Shown: positions 10,788 to 19,344, counted from the stretch's first letter. The stretch is DNA of 25,866 nt from Halanaerobiales bacterium (GCA_023128035.1 JAGMES010000058.1:1-25866), one strand, 5' to 3'. The notes: generated by a model from the sequence alone, not told the origin. Program-made: numbers and translations.

Positions 10788-13178
10788 TTATTTCCCCTCT
10801 CTCCTACGTGGAATTTTTTTAAAAGAAATTTTATTAGAGGTCGAATTAGTATTTTGCTTAAGTACTTGCTTACTAATTTCAGCAATTGTAGGATTTCTAA
10901 AAATTTGATCTAATGATAACTCAATATTAAACTCTTTCGAGATTTTTGACATCAAGGTAAGTGCTATGATGGAATCTCCACCTAAGTCATAAAAACTATC
11001 ATAAATACTCACTTCTTCTAGTCCCAATACTTCTGCCCAAATTCCAGCTAATTTTCGCTCATCTTCACCTAAATCCGGGTCATCTTCTTTAATTACTACA
11101 TTCGTAACTCTTTTAAAACTACGCTCGTGGGATTTATTTCTCTCTCCAATCATTGCTAAAATTCCTTTAACAATATCCTCTTTATCAGATTTATTCAATA
11201 TTTGATTTAATAAATCCATATTTTCAGCACTCACAGCCACTTCTTTCCTCGCCAGCATCATTTCCGAAGGCTTAACCCAACATTTTTTACGATCAAATTG
11301 ATAGACAGGAATATTGATCCGTCTTAATTTTTGCCCTTTATAAATTTCATCCCATGCAATCTCAGCACCTGATACATATGATCTAGCTATCTTTTCATAG
11401 CTGTCTTCTTTAAGATCAACTTTTTCCATCACATTTTTGCTGTTTTTTACATTTCCATAATAAATTCTTTGACCATCTGCAACCTTTTCAAATTTAAATT
11501 TATACAACCTTTTTAATTGACTCATCAAATCTTCACGACCTTCAACGATCAAAGCCAGTCTATAACTATAATGGTTTCTACCTGTATTAGCTGTAAAACA
11601 AAGATGAGCCAAACAAATCTCTTTTTCTGACTCTAGAAAAGTAATATATTTAGAAATGATATCTTTTAATACTTCTTCACTTTTTGCTGATATCGTCAGT
11701 ATATTCACTTTTGATTCATCAGTTTGTGATTCCTTCTCTAGTTTTGGAGCTTCTTCTAAAATCATATGCACATTTGTACCACTCAAACCAAATGCACTGA
11801 TTCCAGCTCTGCGTGGACCAGATTCTACATTCCAATGATTTAATTTAGCATTTACATAAACTGGAGAATTAAGAAAATCAATCTCCCGATTTGGTTTTTC
11901 AAAATGAAGACTGGCTGGAATCTCCCGATTTTTTAAAGCCAATATCACTTTGATCAAACCCACAATCCCTGCAGCATTATCTAAGTGTCCTACATTTGTT
12001 TTTACTGAACCAACGGCACAAAAGTGTTTCTTCTTTGTATGCTTTGCAAACGAGTTCTGTAAAGCATAAATTTCAATCGGATCTCCAAGTTTTGTACCTG
12101 TCCCATGAGCTTCAATATATGAAATTGTCTCAGGATGAATTCCTGCCCTTTTCCAGGCTTTTTGGATAACCCCTTCCTGAGCCTGAAGATTAGGAGCTGA
12201 TATTCCAATCGACTTACCATCCTGATTAGTAGCACTTCCTTTGATAACCGCATAAATTGAATCACCATCTGCTAATGCTTTTTTTAGTGGTTTTAAAAGA
12301 AGGACTCCAACCCCTTCACCAAATCCTGTCCCAGTTGTGTTATCATCAAAAGATCTAGCTCGACCATCTTTTGCTTCAATACCAATTCCCGGGCCAAAAC
12401 CTCCCCCAAACTCCCCAGCATCTTTCGGCTCCGCAGGTATTAACCAGACCTTAACCCCTCCCGCAATAGCCATTTCACAATCTCCATTTTTGATACTTGT
12501 CGATGCCAGATGGACTGCTAATAAGGCAGAAGAGCAAGCAGTATCAACCAGCATACTAGGGCCAGTTAAATCCAATAAGTAAGATAACCTTCCCGTTATA
12601 ACAGCATTAATGTTCCCCAAAGTTGCCAAAGAAAGCAACTCCGGGGAATATTTTTGTATCAATTTTTTATAATCATCACCAAAATCATGACTATGTCCGA
12701 CAAAGACACCTGTGTTACTTCCAGCTAATTTCGTTCCACCATACCCGGCATCTTCAACTGCCTGCCAGGCTGTTTCTAAAAATATACGCTGGTTTGGATC
12801 CATCAAACTAGCTTCCCTGGCAGAAATGCCAAAGAAATTTGGATCAAATCTATCGATATCTTCGAGGTATCCGCCCTCTCGGATAATTACCTCATCTCTG
12901 CTCAAACCTGTGAGTTTTAAATACTCATCTATGTTCTCATCTCTTGCTTTTGGCAACTTACGAATAGAATCCTTACCTTCCTTTAACAACTGCCAGAATT
13001 GATCTTTATCTTCTGCTTCAGCAAATCTGCAGGCCACTCCAATAATTGCAATATCTTCGGTCTGAGATTCTTTGGCTTTCGTAAAATTATGCAGTTCTTT
13101 TAACATCGTCATCGCTTCTATATTTGACAACTGATTAGAAGCCAGTTGTGAATAGATATATTTTTTAATGGATTCCAT
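10788..13178 (-). CDS. AT-less polyketide synthase module, KS-ACP
   Basis: 796 residues. An N-terminal helical segment (about 1-35) looks like a docking region. A ketosynthase covers about 42-480 with a complete catalytic triad: Cys215 in DTACSS, His358 in EAHGTGT and His398 in NVGHLDNAAG. Residues about 490-670 look like the post-KS/AT linker (the YxFDRKKCW stretch matches the usual linker end), but no acyltransferase with a GHSxG motif is present. A carrier domain follows with Ser736 in DLGGDSI. There is no ketoreductase, dehydratase or methyltransferase. By family knowledge this is a trans-AT type module: it should take the aminoacyl chain from the preceding NRPS and add one C2 unit from malonyl loaded by a separate AT, leaving a beta-keto group unless modified in trans. 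It starts 15 nt after the NRPS stop, behind a GGGGGGAG site, and ends 1 nt before the next gene. Confidence 0.93.
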   Translation of the reverse strand: MESIKKYIYSQLASNQLSNIEAMTMLKELHNFTKAKESQTEDIAIIGVACRFAEAEDKDQFWQLLKEGKDSIRKLPKARDENIDEYLKLTGLSRDEVIIREGGYLEDIDRFDPNFFGISAREASLMDPNQRIFLETAWQAVEDAGYGGTKLAGSNTGVFVGHSHDFGDDYKKLIQKYSPELLSLATLGNINAVITGRLSYLLDLTGPSMLVDTACSSALLAVHLASTSIKNGDCEMAIAGGVKVWLIPAEPKDAGEFGGGFGPGIGIEAKDGRARSFDDNTTGTGFGEGVGVLLLKPLKKALADGDSIYAVIKGSATNQDGKSIGISAPNLQAQEGVIQKAWKRAGIHPETISYIEAHGTGTKLGDPIEIYALQNSFAKHTKKKHFCAVGSVKTNVGHLDNAAGIVGLIKVILALKNREIPASLHFEKPNREIDFLNSPVYVNAKLNHWNVESGPRRAGISAFGLSGTNVHMILEEAPKLEKESQTDESKVNILTISAKSEEVLKDIISKYITFLESEKEICLAHLCFTANTGRNHYSYRLALIVEGREDLMSQLKRLYKFKFEKVADGQRIYYGNVKNSKNVMEKVDLKEDSYEKIARSYVSGAEIAWDEIYKGQKLRRINIPVYQFDRKKCWVKPSEMMLARKEVAVSAENMDLLNQILNKSDKEDIVKGILAMIGERNKSHERSFKRVTNVVIKEDDPDLGEDERKLAGIWAEVLGLEEVSIYDSFYDLGGDSIIALTLMSKISKEFNIELSLDQIFRNPTIAEISKQVLKQNTNSTSNKISFKKIPRRREGK
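10793..10805 (-). promoter_or_regulatory. Ribosome-binding site of the three-module NRPS
   Basis: AGGAGAGAGGGG on the minus strand sits inside the last codons of the PKS, shortly before the ATG at 10,786. The PKS stop and this ATG are separated by a single base, which implies translational coupling. Confidence 0.7.
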
Positions 13179-13184
13179 TCATTT

Positions 13185-13192
13185 CTCCCCCC
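13185..13192 (-). promoter_or_regulatory. Ribosome-binding site of the KS-ACP gene
   Basis: GGGGGGAG on the minus strand ends 6 nt before the ATG at 13,178 and fills most of the 15-nt gap to the upstream NRPS stop. It supports this start codon. Confidence 0.7.
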
Positions 13193-13193
13193 A

Positions 13194-16100
13194 TTAAGTT
13201 AGTGATGCAATCAATTCATCCGCTTCTTCCATTGTGATTTCTCCCTTTTTAAACCTCTCAAGAATCGTTTCTATTGTATTTTCCTCATTATCTTCATCAA
13301 CCACAACACCAAATTGACTCTCATAATAATCCATAAACATCTCAATCGTATGATATTTAAAGAGATCCATAAGTTTTATCTCATGATCAAGAATCTTATT
13401 TATCTCTTCATTAACTTTAATGATCGATAATGAGTTGCCCCCTAGAGCAAAAAAACTATCTTTAATTCCAACATGATCAACATTTAAAATGTTCTGCCAT
13501 ACCTCTACCAACTTTTCTTCAATCTCATTTCTCGGAGCCACATACTGGGTTCCAATTTCCATTAAACCCGCAGGTTTCGGTAAAACTTTTCTATTGATCT
13601 TTCCATTAGAATCCAGAGGTAGTTCATCCAACTTAGTAAAGTATGCTGGAATCATATACTCTGGAATATTCTGTAAAAGATATTCGCGAAGATCAGCAAT
13701 CGGTAAGTCCTCTTCAGCTTCATAATATGCAGCCAGATATTTGGTCTCCACTTTTTCCATCACTATCTCTTTTTCTAAACCGATCCGCTGTAAGAAGTTC
13801 TCGAAACCTTTATTAGTTACATTACATTGTAAATCTTCTTTTACATTTTCTACTGTGATATGACCCAATCTCTGCTCCCAACTAGTTGCAAGTCCATAAT
13901 AATGATACTCTGCTTTCTTTAAGTGACCATAATCTCCAATATGTTTGATTGAACAGTTAGTAGAATAGATAGCATAATCCTTACGTTTTTCCCAGTATGA
14001 ATCTTTATCATTCAGATATGAGATCATCTCTTCATTGGTTATGTCACAATAGCGATAAAAATCAATCGTTTTTATCTGATCATATACAGTTCCATCATTT
14101 ACCACATCAATATCCAAATACTCGAAAATTTTCTCATCTAAAGCAGGCAACTGTTTCTGTATTTTTGCAAGTTCTTTTTCAATCTCTGTCACATCTGAGA
14201 TCCCCTGTTTAAAGAACTTAAATAGCTTATTTTCAATAATCTGACCCCGTGATAATGTAGCACCGACCACAATCTGAATACCATTTTTATAAGCATACTC
14301 AGCCGCCAAAGAAGATAATAATAAGAAACATCCTTTACATACGGTGTGAGCTGAATTAAGACTTTCCTTCAAAATTTCCTTTGTATTATCATGGGTTAGA
14401 ACAACATGATCTACGCCTACCTTTTTTGTAACTTTCTTTATATTTGCTAGATCCGATTTGGTAAGATATCCATTATCATAGGTAAAAGCTAATACCTTAA
14501 CTCCCATCTCAACTAGTCTATATAAGGCATAAGCTGAGCCACGTCCACCACTATATAAGATAAGGCAATCATAAGTTCCGTTTGCTGACTTATTCTCTTG
14601 AATAAACTCAGTCAGATCATCCAACTTTTTAAAATATTGATCTGCCATCTCTTTATATTGACTAAATTCTAGACAATGATTGCAAACTCTATCTTCATTG
14701 ATCACAATCTCAGGATAAGCACTCGAGATTCCACATTCTCTACAAATCAAGATCTCATCTTTATCATCCTCAGTATCTCTGACCACAACAGCACAATTTC
14801 GAATCGTTTTGTGTTTCAGCAGAGCTGTTTCGATCTCACCAAGTTCCATTCTATATCCTCTAATTTTCACTTGATTATCAACACGACCCATAATCTCAAT
14901 CGTTCCATCCAAAAGCCAACGACCTACATCGCCTGTCTTATATAATTTACCTTCACCAAAAGGATTATCAATAAATACTTCATTGGTCTTCTCAAAATTG
15001 TTGATATACCCTCTGGCTATACTGTCACCAGCAATACAAATTTCTCCGGGAATTTTTAATGGAGTCAACTGCAAATCTTTTGATAAAATATAGATTTGAT
15101 TATTTGCAACCGGCTTCCCTATGGGGACAACAGAACGTTTGTCATCTCTTTCAAGATAATAATATGTATTATTGATCGTACATTCAGTTGGCCCATAGGT
15201 ATTAACGATTTCACCTTCAAAATAAGTGTAGAAATTATTCACCACATCCATGCTAATCGGCTCTGCACCAATCAACAGCCAAGGTAATTTTAACTTTCCT
15301 GTAAAAGATCTACTATTTAAAAGATAAGTCATCCCTGTAACTAAAGAAGCTGGACAATACATCATCGTCAATCCATCATGGTCTGTCATTAGATCAATCA
15401 AATACTCTGCATCTTTGCTCTGTTCACTGGTAAGAATTTTTACCCTTCCACCTAAATAAAGAGGCCAAAATATTTCCCAAACTGAAGGGTCAAACGTTAA
15501 ATTTGTTCTTTGCACAACTGTATCATCTTTACTTAATTGAAACTCTTCTTGCATCCAATCAATACAATTATTAACTTGTTTATGTTCAACCATAACCCCT
15601 TTAGGTTGACCTGTTGAACCTGATGTATACATAACATAAGCAAGATGATTACTCGTTGTAATCGGTTCAAGATTTTCAGTAGCTTCAGCCATGATACAAT
15701 CAGCTAGGCGATCTAAGAACATTAGCTCTACAGATTTATCCTGTACTTCGTTTTTATTTTCAACAAAACCAATACCATCAATCGTTCTTAAGACTTCTGT
15801 ATCAGGAATTTTAAAATCATTTTCAAACATCTTCTCCAATAATTCAGCAAACGTATATTCACCCTCACCAAAGGCTACCATATCCACATTCTGATCCTGT
15901 AAGATGGTATCATAATCGCTAGATGCATATGGACCACCTGTGATAATGGGAACTTCAATTCCCCACTGACGTAAGAGAGCAACCGTTTCATGGAAGAACT
16001 CTTTAAAGATTGTTAAAGTTCGAATCCCAATCAAATCTGGCTTAAAATCTTCTACAAGAGCTTTTAACTCCTCATAACTATCAAAATCATTTCCAGACTT

Positions 16101-19097
16101 ATAAACTCGACCATCAACCCGCTCACCAAATTCTTGATTTATATATGTCAACAAACAGATTAATCCGATTGGTTGTTCTACAACTTTATATAACATCTTG
16201 CTTGAACTAAAGAGTTGAGATAAATCAAGAAGCAATATATTCTTCGCATCTGGATTTGTCTTCTTCACTATTTCATTTTTGCGATCGAAAATCGTATATG
16301 CAAATTCCTCTTTCTTTTCAATTACTGGAATTTCAAAATCATCAATTCCTGCAAAATCTAGTATGTCAGAGATAGAATTGATATCTACAGGTAAATACGC
16401 ATTATACTTTTGAAGGAAAGCACTCTCATCTAAAATCTTCATCTGAACAGGCAAGACATGCTTCAAACGCTCTTTATTCAAGAAATACTCATTTAAGAAA
16501 CTAGACTGATACTGTCGAGTAAAACTTTTTGGAAATGGTAATGTTTCTGGTAACTCGTGAAAAGCCCTATTTCTTGATCTTAAGATATCTTCTTTAGAAA
16601 CTCCATTTGCCAGAGCAAACTCTTCCATTTCCGTATTCGGAAATATTTTTAAAATATGTATGTATGGAAAATGAAGCCATTTAACATCTTTAATAAAATT
16701 AAGCGTCATCATAGCTTCTTCTTCTATTTCGGTTGGAAATCCATGCATCGTAGCTAACTCTAAAATAATTCCTGGATGCTTAGTAGCTATATAATCAATC
16801 ACATTTTTAAATTCGTCTAAATCAAGATTTTTCTTAAGCAATTTTTGAAGTCTTGGTGAAGCGGTTTCCAAAGAAAGATTAATCCCCCTTGTTCCTGCCT
16901 CAACCATGAGGTCAATATACTCTGGTGTCAAAATGTCTCCCCTCAATCCGTTAGGGAAAAAGATTTGGAGATCTAATTTATTTTTAATTATCATTTTAAA
17001 TAATTTACCACTATTCTCTTTATCTAAATTGAAACAATCATCTATAACAGCAAAGTTCCTTACTCCGTTTTTATAATAGTACTCAATCTCCTGATAGATG
17101 TTTTCCGCACTCCGATGAACATGGAATTTTGACCAAATTTTATGACAATATAGACAATGATAAGGACAACCTCTAGTGGTCTGAAGTGAGATCGAATTAT
17201 TGACACTGGCCATACCAATCTTATTTTTATATTTACTCAAATCAATCAAAGAACGATCTGGCATTGGAAGGCTGTTAAACTCTTTAATATGACCACGTTG
17301 TTTTGTAACAACAATCTGTATATCATTCGAATTATAATTTTTTAGAGATGTAAACGGAATCTCTTTTCGACTCTTCTCATTCGTAAGTAAAATTCTAGCA
17401 TTCGAATCTTTTAACATATAAAGAATTCGTTCTGTTGGATAGTCTGGATCAATCGGCAAATATGCACATCCAGCCTTTAAAATTGCCAATAAACTGATGA
17501 TCATATCTTGAGACCGTTCCAACATGATTCCTACAACTGTTTCCTTAGTCACTCCACACCTTCTCAATCGTCTTGCCAATTGATTTGCTTTTTCATTTAA
17601 CTCTCTATATGTTAACTCATGACCCTCAAATTCGATCGCAATCCTCTCAGGTGCCACTTCAACCTTTTCCTCAAATAATTGATGAATCATCTTATTTTTT
17701 TCATATGCTCTAGCAGTATCATTAAAGTCAAATAATAATTGATTACGTTCTTCCTTTGGTAAAATATTTAACTCAGACACACTAAACTCTGGATTTGAGA
17801 TGATCTCTGATAAAATATGTACCATATGGGTGTTTAAGCGTTCGATCGTTTCTCCAGCAAAAATCTCTACATTATAAATAAAATTGATCTCAATATCTTT
17901 TAAAAGAACCACTTCTACTATCAAATCAAAGTTAGGCATCTCAAATGAAGAATAAGTGTTAACGCATAATTGATTATCACCTTGATTTAATTTTTCAAAG
18001 AAATCGAAGCTTTCAATAACTAATATAGAATCAAATAAATTATGTTTTGCATCAAATTCACTATATGATTTAATATCAACTAAAGACGTTGATTCAAAAT
18101 TTTGTCTCTCAATCGCTTCATCATTGATTTTATACATAATTTCACAAATATTTTTCTGTTCCCCTCTTCTAAAAATAGCTGGAACGGTATTGATAAAAAG
18201 CCCTACCATATTATCTACTCCATCTATGCTAGATGGTCGTCCCGAAACTGTAAGCCCAAAGATTACCTCGTCTGAATTATTATATTTCTGAAGCAAAATT
18301 CCCCAGGCAGTACTGATGATCGAACTAACTGTTACTTTCAAATCTTTTGCTAAATCTTCAATCTTTTTTGTTAAACCTTCTGGAAGTTTAAAAAGCTGAT
18401 TATCAACTTTTGTTAACGAGTTTTTCTTAGGATAATCTACAGGAAGCAAAGTTGGAGTTTGATAATCCTGTAAATATTTGCGCCAATAATCTTCCTGTTG
18501 TCTCTTATCTTGATTATGTAACCATTTTAAGTATTCCCTAAAATTATTTTTTACTGGTCTTGGCGGAGTATTTCCCTGATAAAAACTATTATAAGCCACA
18601 AAGAATTCTTGTAGTAAAATACCCATGCTCCAACCGTCATATAAAATATGATGATTGTTTAAAATCATCTCATAATTATCTTCCGATAGTTTGCATAAGC
18701 TGACTCTAAATAAAGGACCTGTTGACAAATCAAATCTTTCTTTTCTTTCCTTCCTTCTTAACTCCTCAATCTTTTGATCCTTTTTTGTAGTATCAATGAA
18801 TGTAAAATCATACTCTTCCAGTATTAATTCTTGTTCCTTTAAAACTATTTGGATCGGTTTGTTCATATTATCCCATCTAAAAACAGTCCGTAATACTTCA
18901 TTATTTTCTATAACAAAATTCCATGCCTCTTTGAATACCTCAATATTCACTGGGCTAGATATATTTAAACTTAGTTGAGAGAAATATTCTTCAGTTTCAG
19001 GATTACTTATATAATGAAATAATATTCCCTCCTGCATCGTACTCAAACTTAATATGTCTTGTACATCTTGCTTTTGAATTTTTTTAGAATTTTTCAA
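13194..19097 (-). CDS. Single-module NRPS with an A domain interrupted by radical SAM/B12-like and PP-loop units (C-A[rSAM-B12]A[PP-loop]A-T)
   Basis: 1,967 residues, first gene of the operon. A condensation domain (about 15-440) carries HHILYDG with His150 as the catalytic residue. The A domain starts near 465 (A2 motif PIDPDYP near 550), then breaks for about 570 residues that hold a CxxxCxxC radical SAM core (Cys644, 648, 651) and a cobalamin-binding-like fold. It resumes at A3 (TSGSTGQPKG, near 1158), passes the specificity pocket (FDPSVWE, Asp1203) and A8 (GYRMELGEIE, near 1415), then breaks again for about 340 residues of PP-loop ATPase. It ends with the A10 region and a carrier (Ser1889 in GGNS). 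The acidic helical tail resembles a docking element. My reading of the code, D-P-W-M-L-G-T-I-N, matches no code I know. The start is TTG: an in-frame TAA lies directly upstream and a good ribosome-binding site precedes it; the next in-frame Met is residue 21. The uninterrupted frame argues for maintained function. Confidence 0.93.
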   Translation of the reverse strand: MKNSKKIQKQDVQDILSLSTMQEGILFHYISNPETEEYFSQLSLNISSPVNIEVFKEAWNFVIENNEVLRTVFRWDNMNKPIQIVLKEQELILEEYDFTFIDTTKKDQKIEELRRKERKERFDLSTGPLFRVSLCKLSEDNYEMILNNHHILYDGWSMGILLQEFFVAYNSFYQGNTPPRPVKNNFREYLKWLHNQDKRQQEDYWRKYLQDYQTPTLLPVDYPKKNSLTKVDNQLFKLPEGLTKKIEDLAKDLKVTVSSIISTAWGILLQKYNNSDEVIFGLTVSGRPSSIDGVDNMVGLFINTVPAIFRRGEQKNICEIMYKINDEAIERQNFESTSLVDIKSYSEFDAKHNLFDSILVIESFDFFEKLNQGDNQLCVNTYSSFEMPNFDLIVEVVLLKDIEINFIYNVEIFAGETIERLNTHMVHILSEIISNPEFSVSELNILPKEERNQLLFDFNDTARAYEKNKMIHQLFEEKVEVAPERIAIEFEGHELTYRELNEKANQLARRLRRCGVTKETVVGIMLERSQDMIISLLAILKAGCAYLPIDPDYPTERILYMLKDSNARILLTNEKSRKEIPFTSLKNYNSNDIQIVVTKQRGHIKEFNSLPMPDRSLIDLSKYKNKIGMASVNNSISLQTTRGCPYHCLYCHKIWSKFHVHRSAENIYQEIEYYYKNGVRNFAVIDDCFNLDKENSGKLFKMIIKNKLDLQIFFPNGLRGDILTPEYIDLMVEAGTRGINLSLETASPRLQKLLKKNLDLDEFKNVIDYIATKHPGIILELATMHGFPTEIEEEAMMTLNFIKDVKWLHFPYIHILKIFPNTEMEEFALANGVSKEDILRSRNRAFHELPETLPFPKSFTRQYQSSFLNEYFLNKERLKHVLPVQMKILDESAFLQKYNAYLPVDINSISDILDFAGIDDFEIPVIEKKEEFAYTIFDRKNEIVKKTNPDAKNILLLDLSQLFSSSKMLYKVVEQPIGLICLLTYINQEFGERVDGRVYKSGNDFDSYEELKALVEDFKPDLIGIRTLTIFKEFFHETVALLRQWGIEVPIITGGPYASSDYDTILQDQNVDMVAFGEGEYTFAELLEKMFENDFKIPDTEVLRTIDGIGFVENKNEVQDKSVELMFLDRLADCIMAEATENLEPITTSNHLAYVMYTSGSTGQPKGVMVEHKQVNNCIDWMQEEFQLSKDDTVVQRTNLTFDPSVWEIFWPLYLGGRVKILTSEQSKDAEYLIDLMTDHDGLTMMYCPASLVTGMTYLLNSRSFTGKLKLPWLLIGAEPISMDVVNNFYTYFEGEIVNTYGPTECTINNTYYYLERDDKRSVVPIGKPVANNQIYILSKDLQLTPLKIPGEICIAGDSIARGYINNFEKTNEVFIDNPFGEGKLYKTGDVGRWLLDGTIEIMGRVDNQVKIRGYRMELGEIETALLKHKTIRNCAVVVRDTEDDKDEILICRECGISSAYPEIVINEDRVCNHCLEFSQYKEMADQYFKKLDDLTEFIQENKSANGTYDCLILYSGGRGSAYALYRLVEMGVKVLAFTYDNGYLTKSDLANIKKVTKKVGVDHVVLTHDNTKEILKESLNSAHTVCKGCFLLLSSLAAEYAYKNGIQIVVGATLSRGQIIENKLFKFFKQGISDVTEIEKELAKIQKQLPALDEKIFEYLDIDVVNDGTVYDQIKTIDFYRYCDITNEEMISYLNDKDSYWEKRKDYAIYSTNCSIKHIGDYGHLKKAEYHYYGLATSWEQRLGHITVENVKEDLQCNVTNKGFENFLQRIGLEKEIVMEKVETKYLAAYYEAEEDLPIADLREYLLQNIPEYMIPAYFTKLDELPLDSNGKINRKVLPKPAGLMEIGTQYVAPRNEIEEKLVEVWQNILNVDHVGIKDSFFALGGNSLSIIKVNEEINKILDHEIKLMDLFKYHTIEMFMDYYESQFGVVVDEDNEENTIETILERFKKGEITMEEADELIASLT
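13743..14756 (-). other. Insertion 2 in the A domain: PP-loop ATPase domain with paired CxxC motifs
   Basis: Approximate limits (residues 1448-1785). It begins with a zinc-finger-like pair, Cys1452/1455 (CREC) and Cys1472/1475 (CNHC). The nucleotide-binding loop SGGRGS is at 1516-1521, followed by a second CxxC (Cys1587/1590) and a further cysteine at 1715. The general sequence resembles N-acetyl sugar amidotransferases of the WbpG/PseA type. The cysteine order (N-terminal Zn finger, PP-loop, internal CxxC, distal Cys) also recalls TtuA/Ncs6 tRNA thiolation enzymes, where the internal cysteines hold an iron-sulfur cluster. The usual Asp of SGGxDS is Gly1520. Both families adenylate an oxygen and replace it with nitrogen or sulfur, so an amidine, amide or thioamide is conceivable, but this is inference. 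Confidence 0.8.
15693..17330 (-). other. Insertion 1 in the A domain: radical SAM domain followed by a B12-binding-like domain
   Basis: Approximate limits (residues 590-1135 of the host protein). The segment opens with a proline-rich linker, SLPMPDRS, like the one that joins the two halves of B12-radical SAM enzymes. The SAM core follows: RGCPYHCLYC supplies the three cluster cysteines 644, 648 and 651, then VIDDCFN and the NLSLETASP stretch typical of the radical SAM barrel. After the barrel comes a Rossmann-like segment (about 950-1135) with QPIGLICLLTYI, IITGGPYAS and AFGEGEYTF, signatures of the cobalamin-binding domain of this class. The DxHxxG cobalamin motif is absent, as in many members. 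The order is reversed: in standard enzymes the B12 domain comes first. The likely chemistry is methylation, cyclisation or another radical rearrangement of the tethered or activated amino acid; this is inference. Confidence 0.85.
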
Positions 19098-19102
19098 TTA
19101 TA

Positions 19103-19111
19103 ATCACCCTC
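19103..19111 (-). promoter_or_regulatory. Ribosome-binding site that decides the TTG start of the first NRPS
   Basis: GAGGGTGAT on the minus strand lies 5 nt upstream of TTG at 19,097. An in-frame TAA touches the TTG, so no upstream start is possible. An ATG at the beginning of the same region is in another frame and meets a stop within nine codons. Confidence 0.7.
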
Positions 19112-19196
19112 ATAGATTTTTTGTTTGAATAAATATTTTCAAAGAAACATTTCAATAAAATAAATTTTAAGTGTTATTACCTGAATATATTCTACA

Positions 19197-19209
19197 ATAG
19201 TTAAACTAT
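19197..19209 (-). promoter_or_regulatory. Palindrome ATAGTTTAACTAT at the predicted transcription start, possible operator
   Basis: A perfect 6-bp inverted repeat around one central base lies just downstream of the -10 box, where a repressor could block transcription. No matching regulator can be named. In such AT-rich DNA a chance palindrome is possible. Confidence 0.35.
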
Positions 19210-19215
19210 GTTGTA

Positions 19216-19244
19216 ATTATACAGCAAATTAATTTAAAAATCAA
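19216..19244 (-). promoter_or_regulatory. Sigma-A-like promoter of the NRPS/PKS operon
   Basis: On the minus strand: -35 TTGATT (19,239-19,244), 17-bp spacer, perfect -10 TATAAT (19,216-19,221). Transcription would start near 19,209, leaving a leader of roughly 110 nt before the TTG. I see no recognisable riboswitch in that leader. Confidence 0.7.
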
Positions 19245-19311
19245 GTAATATCTGAAAATAATTATATAAGCAAACTACTTATTAATATTATTTAATGTAA
19301 AAAATAACCAG

Positions 19312-19341
19312 AAAACGACCAATTAAAAAATAGTCGTTTTT
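19312..19341. terminator. Bidirectional terminator-like hairpin upstream of the operon promoter
   Basis: Arms AAAACGAC (19,312-19,319) and GTCGTTTT (19,333-19,340) enclose a 13-nt A/T-rich loop. A T-run follows on the plus strand, and the mirror arrangement exists on the minus strand. It would insulate the operon promoter from transcription arising in the mobile-element region. Confidence 0.5.
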
Positions 19342-19344
19342 CAA

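Noticed and set aside
12002..12268. Minus-strand 88-codon frame inside the PKS
   Set aside because: It is an alternative frame of the ketosynthase, whose active-site His358 is encoded in the main frame over the same bases.
19098..19209. Riboswitch or T-box in the operon leader
   Set aside because: The leader is about 110 nt of AT-rich sequence without a conserved core or a terminator/antiterminator pair.
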